Below are positions 8,649-17,621 of a DNA stretch of 64,000 bases, piece by piece (the first letter of the stretch is position 1; each line of letters begins with the position of its first letter). The notes below the pieces were generated by a model, which saw only the letters and a list, made by a program, of their open reading frames with translations, made no database searches and was not told where the DNA came from. The stretch covers positions 1,550,001-1,614,000 of the forward strand of contig CAVWXT010000005.1 in NCBI GenBank assembly GCA_963759115.1, read 5' to 3'. The DNA comes from CAVWXT01 sp963759115. Lineage in GTDB: Bacteria > Planctomycetota > Planctomycetia > Pirellulales > Thermoguttaceae. Position numbers and translations under genes: made by a program.

Positions 8649-10460
8649 ATGGCACAGTTCGATCGGAAGAAACACGTCCTGGTCGGCCTCGCCGGTCAAT
8701 TGAAGGTCCCCGACGACGACCATATCACCCCAAAACTGCTGATGCTCACGGAAGGGGAATGCGACGGCCTGGGGCCACTCCAGGCCGCCCGCAAGTTCGG
8801 CTATAGCCGCCAGCGCTACTTCCAACTCCGCACCGCCTTCGCCAAACAGGGCGCGCGGGCGCTGGACAATCAGAAGCGCGGCCCGAAAACCCATTACCGC
8901 CGCACGGCGGAAGTTGTCCGCCAAGTGGTGCGGCACCGCTTCCTGGATCCCGAGGCTTCGCCGCAGGTGATCGCCCAAAAGCTCGTGCAGAGCGGTTGGA
9001 CGATCAGCATCCGCAGCGTGGAAAGGGTGCTGGCCGAGTACGGCCTGCAAAAAAAAACTCCACAGGTTCCGCCCCAGGCCGGAAAGCGAACCCGTCGAGG
9101 CGCGGCTCACTCACAAACTGGTCCAGCACGTCGAAGGCGATCCGAGGAGCATTGAACGCGGCGTCCGCCAGCGGCTGGCCGATAAGATCAGCGACAACAT
9201 GGCGGGCCTCTGGCTGTTGGTCGCAGAACACCTGCGGCTGGGGACGTGGGACCTGCTCCGCGCCTGGACGCAACAGCCCGCCGAGCGGATCGAACCGCGC
9301 CTGGCGCTGCAACTGGTGCATGAAGCGGCGCTGTGCAGCAACGGGCTCCGCGCGGGGCGTTGCTTGACGCTCCGCGGCTTCGAGACCCTCAACGGACTGC
9401 CCTTCCTGGCGGAGGACACTACGGTGCATGAGGTGCTGGGCGGCGCGAGCGTGGCCCACACCCAGGAACTGCAGGTGGCCTTGGGGAAACTCCGCCGTGC
9501 CTCCGGGCATTACCAAGGAAAACTGCTGCTGATCGACCCGCACCGTGCGCCGAGCTACAGCCAGCGGCACATGCGCAGCGCCAGAAGGAGAGCGGCTCCC
9601 GGCCCATCAAGACGGCGCAGACCTTCTTCTGCCTGGATGGCGACAGTGCGCAGCCGCTGTGTTTCACGGTGGCCAATTCCGCCCGGACCGTGAGCCAGGC
9701 GACGCCTGAGTTGCTGCGCATGGCCGGGGAAATCCTCGCGCCGCTGCCGGAGCACACGTTGGTGGCCGCCGACACGGAGCACTTCGCCGTGGAACTGGTA
9801 GACTACGTCCATACGGAGACCTCCTTCGACCTCATCACGCCCATCCCCAACCGGCAGAGCGACCGGAAGCGCTGGCGGCAGATTCCGGCCGCGGTATTTA
9901 AGCCCCATTGGGCGGGCTACGCCACGGCAGTCCTGCGCTACACGCCCCACCATAGCCGCGGCGGCCCGTACTACGAACTCGTGCAACGCCAGGGAGAGCG
10001 CCCCGAGGATTGGCAGTTCAACGGCTTCTTCTCCACCACCAACCGCGATCCGCTCGACGCCCTCACCCGCGATTATCCCCATCGCTGGCACATCGAGGAG
10101 TTCTTCAACTTCGACCAGTCGTTAGGTTGGAGACGGGCGGGCACGATGAACACCAACATCCGTTACGGCCAAATGACGACGGCCTTGGTGGCGCAGACCG
10201 TGATCCATCAGTTCCGCAAGCGACTTGGAGAGCCCTTCGCACACTGGGATGCCAGACACTTGGCGTCCGATATCTTCCGCGGACTGGACGGCGACATCCG
10301 CGTGAAGGACAATACCATCCTCGTTACCTACTACAATGCTCCTAACGCGGAACGCCTGCGGGCCGAGTACGAAGACTTGCCGGCCAAGCTCAGGGCCGAA
10401 GGCGTCGCGCCAGGCATCCCCTGGCTCTATGGATTCGAACTCGACTTCCGCTTCCGGTAG
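8649..10460 (+). CDS. IS4-superfamily-like DDE transposase, two frame breaks
   Basis: The gene starts at ATG 8649 behind GGAGGAGG and encodes about 603 residues over three segments. An N-terminal helix-turn-helix part (GPLQAARKFGYSRQRYFQLR) is followed by a frame change at a run of nine A (9049-9057) and another near 9575-9580. The catalytic core has LLIDPHR and FFCLDGD (first Asp region), LVAADTEHF (second Asp region) and YPHRWHIEEFF. The last fits the IS4-type Y-2-R-3-E signature, but Gln stands where the signature Lys is expected. The A9 run could allow transcriptional slippage making the fused protein. The second break lies outside a homopolymer and suggests decay or a read error. Confidence 0.78.
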
Positions 10461-10703
10461 CCTGCCCCCGCCGACAGAAGGTAAAATTAATAAGCCCTAG
10501 AAAAAGGCTGATAAATCGCCGCACTCCAAAGATGCGGAAAGGCGAACGGACTCTTGGCGGGCGGCAGTAGGTTCTCGCCTGCCGGGCGAGACTGAGTGTG
10601 CTTTCCTCACCTCCGCCCTGCGGTCCCGCCCGGCAGGCGGGAGCTACTGCCAGAGGCGCCGAGTCCCTTCTGTCAACCGATGCCGATGGCCTTGTACCAC
10701 CCG

Positions 10704-12008
10704 CTATGGCGATTGCGACGCCCGCAACGCCTGATCCAGGTCGGCCAGGATGTCGGCGATGTCTTCCAGCCCAACACTCACGCGGATGTAGTCGTCGGTG
10801 ATGCCGGCGGCTTGGAGTTCTTCGGGCGTCTGCTGGCTGTGGGTGGTGCTGGCAGGGTGGATCACCAGGGTCTTGGCGTCGCCGACGTTGGCCAGGTGCG
10901 AGGCGAGCTTGACGGCCTCGATGAACTTTCGGGCCGCATCGCCTCCGCCTCTGATGCCGAAGCCGAGGATCGACCCGCACCCCTTGGGCAAGTATTGCTG
11001 GGCCAGTTTGTAGCCCGGATGCGACGGCAGCCCGGGGTAATTCACCCAGTTGACCAAGGGATGGGATTCAAGGAACTTGGCCACGGCCATGCCGTTCTCG
11101 CAGTGGCGCGGCATCCGCAGGTGAAGCGTTTCCAGCCCTTGCAGGAAGAGGAACGCGCTCAGCGGGCTCATCGTTCCGCCGAGGTCGCGCAGCCAGTGCG
11201 TCCGGCAGGTGATAATGTAGCACAGTTGGCCCACCGCCTCGTGAAACACCGTGCCGTGATAGGACGGATCGGGGGCGGTGAACTGCGGCCACTTCTGCGG
11301 CTCCTTGGTCCAATCGAAATGCCCGCTATCGACGATCACGCCGCCGATGCTCGTTCCGTGCCCGCCGATGAACTTGGTTGCGCTGTACACGGCGATGTCG
11401 ATGCCGTGGTCGAAGGGGCAAAACAGGATGGGCGTCAGCACCGTGTTGTCGCACACCACCGGCAGACCGTGGGCGTGGACCACGTCGGCAATCGCGCGAT
11501 AGTCGAGCACGTCGTTTTTCGGGTTGGCCACCGATTCGAGGTACACCGCGCGGGTGTTCGGCCGAATGGCCTGGGCGATGTTCTTCGGATTGGTGGCGTC
11601 GACAAACGTCACGTCGATGCCCAGCCGCTTGAAGGTTTGGCCCAGCAGGGTGATCGTGCCGCCGTAGAGCGCTGCCGCAGAAACGACGTGTCCGCCGGCA
11701 TGGACGAGGTTCAACAGGGCCACGGAAATCGCTTGCTGCCCGCTGCTAAGGGCCAGTGCCCCGACGCCGCCGTCGAGCGCGGCCATCCGCTGCTCGAACA
11801 CGTCGGTCGTGGGATTCATCAAGCGAGTGTAGATCCACCCCATTTCCTTCAGGGCGAACAGGTTTGCCGCATGTTCCGTGCTCTTGAAGACATAACTGGT
11901 CGTCTGGTGGATGGGCACCGCCCGCGAACCCGTGACGGGGTCGGGCACCTGCCCGGCGTGCAACGCCAGCGTTCCCAGTCCACGCGGTGCTTGTGCTTGA
12001 GAATCCAT
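10704..12008 (-). CDS. metY: O-acetylhomoserine sulfhydrylase / Cys-Met metabolism PLP enzyme
   Basis: A 434-residue, apparently intact protein with AAAGGAGCC before ATG 12008. It starts with GTLALHAGQVPDPVTGSRAVPIHQTTSYVF, the standard opening of the MetY/MetZ branch. It has YTRLMNPTTDVFEQRMAALDGG, DNTVLTP and the PLP-binding lysine in YSATKFIGGHG. The C-terminal substrate-binding motif is LVIHPASTTHSQQTPEE. It should make homocysteine from O-acetylhomoserine and sulfide in the cytoplasm. Length and motifs favour MetY over cystathionine gamma-synthase. No methionine or SAM riboswitch was recognised in the upstream spacer. Confidence 0.93.
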   Translation of the reverse strand: MDSQAQAPRGLGTLALHAGQVPDPVTGSRAVPIHQTTSYVFKSTEHAANLFALKEMGWIYTRLMNPTTDVFEQRMAALDGGVGALALSSGQQAISVALLNLVHAGGHVVSAAALYGGTITLLGQTFKRLGIDVTFVDATNPKNIAQAIRPNTRAVYLESVANPKNDVLDYRAIADVVHAHGLPVVCDNTVLTPILFCPFDHGIDIAVYSATKFIGGHGTSIGGVIVDSGHFDWTKEPQKWPQFTAPDPSYHGTVFHEAVGQLCYIITCRTHWLRDLGGTMSPLSAFLFLQGLETLHLRMPRHCENGMAVAKFLESHPLVNWVNYPGLPSHPGYKLAQQYLPKGCGSILGFGIRGGGDAARKFIEAVKLASHLANVGDAKTLVIHPASTTHSQQTPEELQAAGITDDYIRVSVGLEDIADILADLDQALRASQSP

Positions 12009-12111
12009 GGATCGAGGCTCCTTTCGCTCGGAATTGTCATCCTACGGTAGCGACGTTAGGGTTAGCGCTCAAGTGGTGAACCATGTCGTGAAGTCGGTGC
12101 TTTGCATAGAT

Positions 12112-12124
12112 TATAATGTTGACA
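12112..12124 (+). promoter_or_regulatory. possible promoter elements in the divergent metY/12226 spacer
   Basis: TATAAT at 12112-12117 is a good -10 hexamer in an AT-rich island of an otherwise GC-rich spacer, but the hexamer 17 bases upstream is a poor -35. An overlapping TTGACA at 12119-12124 has no clear -10 at the right distance. Either could drive the rightward gene starting at 12226. Confidence 0.25.
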
Positions 12125-12225
12125 AACAAAGAAACCACTGTGGATTGGGCATTTTTTCGTGAAATTTTGGTTTTCGGCACGGAAAGCCCCCTGCCGCGGC
12201 ACTAATACAGGTAGGAGGTGACCTC

Positions 12226-14503
12226 ATGCGACTGACCTTGCGAACCATGCTGGCGTATCTGGATGGCATTCTCGAGCCGAACGACGCCCAAGACGTCGGG
12301 AAGAAGGTGGAAGAGAGTGATTTCGCCACGAGTTTGATGCACCGAATTCGGGACGTGATGCGGCGACTGCGGCTCGGTGCGCCGAGCCTGACGGACCGCG
12401 GCCCGAGGCTCGATCCCAACACCGTGGCCGAGTATCTCGACAATACCCTCCCCGTGGAGCAAGTGACCGATTTCGAGAAGGTGTGCCTCGACTCGGACGT
12501 GCATCTCGCGGAGGTCGCTTCCTGCCACCAGATTCTTACTTTGGTGTTGGGCGAGCCGGCAGAGGTTGATCCGGCCAGCCGGCAGAGGATGTATCAACTC
12601 AAGGACGCCCCGGCGGAGGCCAAACCGGCGGCGCCGCCCGTGCAGGCTCGGCCTGTGACTGCCGCGAGCACCACTCCGCCCCCCTTGCACGTGGCGGCCT
12701 TGGATGACGAATCGGAGACGCGAAAGCATCGGCCTAAGCCGACCGTGCCGGAGTATCTCCGCGAACGGCCAAAGCGATCGCATTTGTTCCCGGCGATCGC
12801 TCTGGCAGTGGTGGTCGTCTGCGTCGTCGTGGTCACGTTGAAGATGTTTGGACAGTTGGAGGACAACACTCCTCTCGGCAACTTCTTGGTGAGTCTGGGA
12901 CTGCGTTCGGCGCCGACCGACGTGGCTGGCGGTCCCGCTGCGCCGCGGGCGGAAAAGGGAGCGGCCAGGAGCCGCAAAGAGGCTCCCCCCGCCGAGGACG
13001 TCGACAAGAAGGCCACCGACGAGGCGACCACGGAAGCGCCTAAGGAGGCAACGAAGGAACCGGCCGATCAGGCAATGAAATCGCCGGCCAACGAACCGGC
13101 GGCCAACACTACGGCTCCGCCCCCGCCGCCGGTCAATGCGACGGAGGCGCCCCCGCCCGGCCCAGCAGCGCCGAGACACCGCCGGGCATCGCGCCCAAGG
13201 CAGGCGTCGAATCGCCCGCCAAAGCAAACGTCGGCCCGGAAGAGGCGTTGGGCAAGGAAGCGGCGGCGAAAAAGGCCGAAAAGTCTGCCGTGCTCCCTCC
13301 GGAACCGATAGGGGGGTTCATGACGGGCGACCAAGTGCTCTTGAGGTATGATGCGGAGTTGGGATGGGTACGCGTCGCCGCAAACCAGCGACTGTTCCCC
13401 GGAGTCGTCCTGGCGCTGCCCACCTATCGCGCCAAGGTGGCGCTGAGCATTGGCGTCACCGTCGACATCCTCGGCGGCACGCAGGTCGAATTGTTGGGAA
13501 GCACTCCCCAAGAGCCGCCGGGCATCCGTGTCCGGTTCGGCCGCGTGGTGATGATGCCCCTGGCCAAGGCCGGCTCGCGGTTGCGGCTGCGGTTCGGCGA
13601 CCGCGGGGGCGAGATCGCATTCAACGACGCCGAGTCGGTCGCCGCGATGGAAGTGCGACGGGTCCACCTTCCCGGCACGAACCCCGAGATGCTCCGGAGG
13701 ACGTCGTGGCCAATCTCTACGCAGTCACGGGCGGAATCTCGTGGGCTGAGACCGTCGCCGGGCAGGCCGGGGAGGCGCTGAAGCTGATGCCGCTGCAACG
13801 GGTCACCTTCGATGGGCAGGTGACCTCTCCGCCGGCGACCGCCAAGGAACTGCCCAAGTGGGTCGCGGCCGAGCCGATCAAGCAATTGGACCGCATGGGG
13901 TCGACCGCGATCGCGGCAGCTCTCCAAGCCGACCGTCCGGCGCGGGTGGGGTTGATGGAGCTGACCTCGCGGCCGCAGAGTGAAGTGAGATGGCTGGTGC
14001 AGCGTTCGCTGGGCTATGTGGGCCAATTCCGCGACATGGTGGTGGCATTAAACGATCCTGCGCGGAGGGTCGCCTGGCCGGCTTGGGCCGACGATATCGA
14101 GCAACTCCGCGACGCGATCGCCCGCGATGCGCAGACGGCCGCGGCCGTTCACCAGACGCTGGAGCAGCAGTATCCGCAGCAGGCCGCCGATTTGTACCGC
14201 ATGCTCTGGGGCTACAGCGACAAAGACCTCCAAAGCGGCGCCGACAAGGATCTCGTCAACGCTCTGGACGATGACCTGCTCGCCGTCCGCGTGTTGGCCA
14301 TCGCAAACCTCAAGGAGATCACGGGCGTAAGCCACGGCTACAATCCGTGGGAGACGGTGGCCAAGCGTAAACTGGCAACGCGGAATTGGCGGGACCTGCT
14401 GGACAAGAAGAAGATTCGGCTGAAGTCGGTCGAGGAGAAGGAGAAGGCGGCAGTGCCCGCCCGCGAGACTCCGCCCCCGACCGCCCCGGAAACGGAACTC
14501 TAG
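12226..14503 (+). CDS. anti-sigma/FecR-like single-pass membrane protein, two frameshifts
   Basis: The start at ATG 12226 follows TAGGAGGTGACCTC, an excellent ribosome site. After repairing one-base deletions near 13160 and near 13695, the protein has about 759 residues. The N-terminal about 120 residues are helical and resemble planctomycete anti-sigma factors (MLAYLDGILEPNDAQDVGKKVEES and a second copy-like stretch VAEYLDNTLPVEQVTDFEKV), but no CxxC zinc pair is present. A transmembrane helix follows (AIALAVVVVCVVVVTL, about residue 190), then a long Pro/Ala/Glu/Lys linker. Next is a beta-rich FecR-like domain (GFMTGDQVLLRYDAELGWVR, VDILGGTQVELLG) and an alpha-helical C-terminus. A sensory link between cytoplasm and periplasm is inferred. 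No ECF sigma factor gene is adjacent. Confidence 0.7.
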
Positions 14504-14546
14504 CGATCTGCCCCGGCGCGATTGTGAATGCGGTTGTGAATTTTTG

Positions 14547-15332
14547 ATAGGGGTAGGGAAGGCCGGTTAAGTTCCCGGCCTCCCCTCCCTCCGAACCGGA
14601 CTGGCGGATTTCCCGCATCCGGCTCTCCGGTTAGTGGTGTTACCTCGTAGAGGATTGGTGAACCGAGCGCGGGAAGGAAACAAGGTTCCTTCTCGGGATC
14701 GGCAGAAGCGAAAGGCCCTGACCTTCACGGGAAGGCCACCAACATGCAACATCGACGGTGCGGCCAATCTGAGCCAAGTTACGTGTGCCTGACGCAGTCC
14801 GTCGTGGCTAGTCGTTGCCGACACTCGCGGTACGGTGTGGTTTTGGCCGTGCGTCATGTTTCATCCCCTTTCCTGCGTCCCTTTGCTCGACGGGCATTGC
14901 CCCGCTTCCTCGCTCGTATGGACGCTCTGACTCCTGGGCGGTCGATTCTTCGTATCCTTATCAGGGACAATGAACTTCGTCCTTGTACCCGCCCAGGTCT
15001 CCTTGCTTCATGTATCAAACCTTCCGACCGTTCCGCCTCCAACCACCTGTTGCCGCCTCTGGGGCTTGGTTTGGTTTCCCCCCGGAGCTTACCGCGCGGT
15101 CTGCCGACCGCATCCCTTGCGAGGACCACAGCGTCACTTGGGCTTCGCCTTTTCCTAGCAGGCTCGCCACGACAACCGGCCGAATCGAGTTCGTCATCCT
15201 GCGGACCAGCCGTTCACCTTCAGTTGCTCTCCACCCCCTCTCACGAGGACGCAGTTACTTTCGGTTACGAAGTTCAAACCCAACTTCGACAAGGACTTGC
15301 ACCTTGCTGATTCGATACACTCACAAGCGCAC
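14547..15332 (-). mobile_element. ORF-less group II intron, copy 1
   Basis: Read on the minus strand, the 786-nt unit begins GTGCGC (15332), as group II introns do, and ends CCCCTAT (14547). A domain V hairpin and a domain VI-like stem with a bulged A eight bases from the 3' end are present. No reverse-transcriptase ORF is encoded, so mobility would need a protein in trans. A second copy at 27115-27900 has the same length and I see only two differences. The intron sits one base from a 24-bp-arm hairpin on its 5' exon side. The apparent open frames inside are shadows of the ribozyme sequence. Confidence 0.8.
14593..14625 (-). ncRNA. group II intron domain V, copy 1
   Basis: On the minus strand the hairpin starts GAGCCGGAT, carries the AGC triad, a GAAA loop (GCGGGAAATCCGC), a two-base bulge and closes with GTCCGGTTC. 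It is 33 bases, one shorter than the usual 34, the gap being in the 5' side of the upper stem. The same change is in both copies, so it predates their spread. Confidence 0.8.
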
Positions 15333-15333
15333 T

Positions 15334-15398
15334 AGGAGGCGACTCCAGTCGCCGATTTGCGGCTGATTTCGGGCAATCGGCGACTGGAGTCGCCTCCT
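15334..15398. repeat. intergenic hairpin repeat with exact 24-bp arms, intron 5'-exon side
   Basis: Arms 15334-15357 and 15375-15398 are perfect reverse complements with a 17-base loop. Close relatives occur at 27902-27968 and 30260-30324. Group II intron copy 1 begins one base beyond the outer end of this stem. Confidence 0.85.
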
Positions 15399-15497
15399 GC
15401 AGTGAAAAGCTGATCGGCCCTGGCCCGGTAGGCGGCAGGCTTGTAAGCCGCGTCGCTGGCGTTAGACTGAGTCAGACAATGCGACAGGGAGGGTGCA

Positions 15498-15896
15498 ATG
15501 GCCATCCACGTCGTCTGTAGCCACTGCCAGAATCGCTGTGCTCTGCCCGAAGGCATGGGCGGCAAGGCGGTGAAGTGCCCGGCCTGCGGTCATCTCCTTG
15601 CCATCCCAGGGGGCGTGAAGGGAAAGGCCGCGCCGCCGCCCCTTGGGGCCGGTGCGCTCCTGGACATGGTGGAAAGTGAACTGGCAGCCAGCCGGTCGGC
15701 GCCGGCTTTGTCGGCGTCCCGGCAAAGAAAGCGGGCCCCCCCGACCGTGATTTGGACTGTCCTGGGAGGGCTGTCGCTCTTGCTCCTCGTCATCATCTTT
15801 GCGGCGATCTTCAAGAGCGGCTGTGCGTCGGAGGCCCCCCGCGAAGGGTCGACGACGACCGTCACGGCGGACAGGCCGTGGCGCGGCCCTGTTTGA
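15498..15896 (+). CDS. small zinc-ribbon, single-pass membrane protein
   Basis: A 132-residue protein with GGGAGG before ATG 15498. Residues 1-37 hold a four-cysteine zinc ribbon (VVCSHCQNRCALP...VKCPACGHLLAIP), like the MJ0042-type or planctomycete zinc-ribbon modules. A linker follows, then a transmembrane helix (TVIWTVLGGLSLLLLVIIFA, about residues 83-102) and a short tail. A cytoplasmic metal- or nucleic-acid-binding head anchored in the membrane is expected. It is convergent with the HtrA gene. Function unknown. Confidence 0.75.
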   Translation: MAIHVVCSHCQNRCALPEGMGGKAVKCPACGHLLAIPGGVKGKAAPPPLGAGALLDMVESELAASRSAPALSASRQRKRAPPTVIWTVLGGLSLLLLVIIFAAIFKSGCASEAPREGSTTTVTADRPWRGPV

Positions 15897-15947
15897 GCAA
15901 GGTGCGCTCCGCCTCTTCGGGCGAGATCCACAACGTGCTGTCGCTGT

Positions 15948-17141
15948 TCACTCTGCCGTTTCCAGCTTTAGTGGGACTCGCTGGGGTTGGCCGGCGCGGA
16001 TCACGGTGATCTCAACCTGCTCACCCGGCTTCTTGGCCTCGACGGCATCGAGGAAATCGTCGGCCGTCTTGACCGGCTTGCCGTCGACGGCGACGATCAG
16101 GTCGGCGACCGCGAGGTTGACGGTCTGCTCATTGTAGACAAAGGGCCCCTGCCGTTTCTGTTTCTTCTCGATCCGCGGCCCTTGCAGTCCGGCACGCTCG
16201 GCGGGTCCGCCCTTTGCGAGCATCAGGATCAGCAGCCCGCGGTCCGTCTCCCTCACTCGTACGATGCCCGACTCGGGCCGGCGCACGTGGCCGTTTTGGA
16301 TTAGTTGCGGCACGATGCGAGCAATCGTGTTGATGGGAATGGCAAACCCCACCCCGACGCTCTCGCCCGTTCTGCTGGCGATGGCCGTGTTCATGCCGAT
16401 CATGCGGCTATGGCTGTCCAAGAGCGGCCCCCCGGAATTGCCGGGGTTGATGGCGGCATCGATCTGGATGATCGACTTGATGACGCGCCGGCCGCGTTTG
16501 CTGGGCAGCGAACGGTCCAAACTGGAGATAATGCCCGTGCTCAGGGTCCGTTCCAACCCGAACGGATTGCCGATGGCAAAGACTCGCTGGCCGACCAGCA
16601 GGCCCGTCGAACTGCCGAATACCACCGGAAAGAGCGCATCGGCCGGGGCCTCGATCTTGAGCACGGCCACGTCGGTATCGGGATCGCCTCCCACCAGTTG
16701 GGCGCCATAGGTATTCCCATCGTAAAGCGTTACGTCGATTTTGCGGGCGCCGTCCACCACGTGGAAGTTGGTTAAGACGTGGCCCGCGCGATCGATCACG
16801 ATGCCACTCCCTTCGCCCTCCGATTCAATCTCGAACATCAGGAAGCGGTCGCCGGACAACCCCCGAGTGTTGATGTTCACCACGCTTCGGTTCACCTGCT
16901 GGTAGACAAACACGTTGACGCGTTCCTCGGGCGTGAGCGAGTCCAAAGGAGGGGCGCCCTCTGGAGCTGTCATGGGGATGCCGCTTGGCGATTGCGCGGG
17001 CACCGCAGTCCGTTGCTCCGGCCAAGGCCCTGCCTCCTGCGCGGCAGACTGGCTTTCGGCCACAGGCACGTCGCGCAACGCGATGGCCGCCCATGCGCCC
17101 ACAAATGCCGACAACACGCAGAGCAAGACCATTTTCTTCAT
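15948..17141 (-). CDS. HtrA/DegP-type serine protease with PDZ domain
   Basis: A 397-residue protein. ATG 17141 (MKKMVLLCVLSAFVGAW) is chosen because it starts a signal anchor or signal peptide and has GGGGGGAT upstream; the longer frame has no such character. The trypsin-like domain shows the full triad: His127 in LTNFHVVD, Asp157 in DPDTDVAVL and Ser236 in INPGNSGGPL. A PDZ domain follows (about residues 275-390: GLLILMLAKGGPAERAGLQ, DLIVAVDGKPVKTADDF). It would degrade or chaperone misfolded envelope proteins. It has one PDZ domain, as in DegS or short HtrA proteins. Confidence 0.93.
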   Translation of the reverse strand: MKKMVLLCVLSAFVGAWAAIALRDVPVAESQSAAQEAGPWPEQRTAVPAQSPSGIPMTAPEGAPPLDSLTPEERVNVFVYQQVNRSVVNINTRGLSGDRFLMFEIESEGEGSGIVIDRAGHVLTNFHVVDGARKIDVTLYDGNTYGAQLVGGDPDTDVAVLKIEAPADALFPVVFGSSTGLLVGQRVFAIGNPFGLERTLSTGIISSLDRSLPSKRGRRVIKSIIQIDAAINPGNSGGPLLDSHSRMIGMNTAIASRTGESVGVGFAIPINTIARIVPQLIQNGHVRRPESGIVRVRETDRGLLILMLAKGGPAERAGLQGPRIEKKQKRQGPFVYNEQTVNLAVADLIVAVDGKPVKTADDFLDAVEAKKPGEQVEITVIRAGQPQRVPLKLETAE

Positions 17142-17621
17142 GGCCAGTGATATCCCCCCACATCCGTTCAACCGGTGGGCGACACCCATCGAACTGTTTG
17201 CGCGACTCTTCCCGTGACAGTCGGCCACCGCGTCCGACGTCCTCGACCGACTGACAGCGCGCCATTGCGTCACGACATCAAGGAGTATAACCGCCCAAGG
17301 CGCGAATTTCGAGACGCTCGTTCGAACGAGAGCCGAGTTTGCGGGCGATGGCCGTCCCATCGACATTCCCCCGGCAAGTGTCACACCTTAACAGCCAGCG
17401 CGAGCAAAACCGTTGCAGGTTCAACGGGAGAATCGGTAACGGCGTCAGGACTCGCGCGATGCTTACTGCGATTTTGCTATGCTGCAAATTTTCTGCGACG
17501 CGCAGATTGACCAAGTCGCCGGCCATACGCCCTTTGCCTAATGACCCCAGACTCCGCACTCCGATACCTCTAACGAATCGCTCTCAACACGACGTCCATT
17601 TTCCCGGGAGGAACGTGAAAC
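17142..17621. other. divergent intergenic region between htrA-like and acidic-repeat genes
   Basis: 480 bases without a supportable gene. It must hold the two divergent promoters. A perfect 14-base palindrome CTCGTTCGAACGAG lies at 17317-17330 and could be an operator. The last bases carry GGGAGGAA, the ribosome site of the gene at 17622. Confidence 0.5.

Larger units (their letters stand above)
8388..10513 (+). mobile_element. IS4-superfamily-like insertion sequence
   Basis: The element is bounded by 29-bp inverted repeats (8388-8416 and 10485-10513; cores ATCAGCCTTTTTCTAGGGCT and its complement, two mismatches) and carries one transposase gene. Complementarity continues outward for 38 more bases on each side, which I read as the two arms of a pre-existing hairpin into whose loop the element inserted. 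If the outer arms belong to the element, its span is 8350-10551. Because the flanks are palindromic, the target duplication cannot be read off. Confidence 0.7.

Noticed and set aside
10596..12050. 484-codon plus-strand frame opposite metY
   Set aside because: Antisense shadow of a strongly conserved PLP enzyme; composition and lack of motifs argue against a real gene.
12009..12225. Possible SAM or methionine riboswitch upstream of metY
   Set aside because: No conserved SAM-I core or kink-turn pattern was seen; the spacer is short and shared with a divergent gene.
14744..15310. A 188-codon open frame inside the group II intron (and its copy at 27312-27878)
   Set aside because: The Ser/Leu/Arg-rich translation has no domain and no ribosome site, and the same DNA is explained by ribozyme structure on the other strand; the reading frame is a by-product of high GC.
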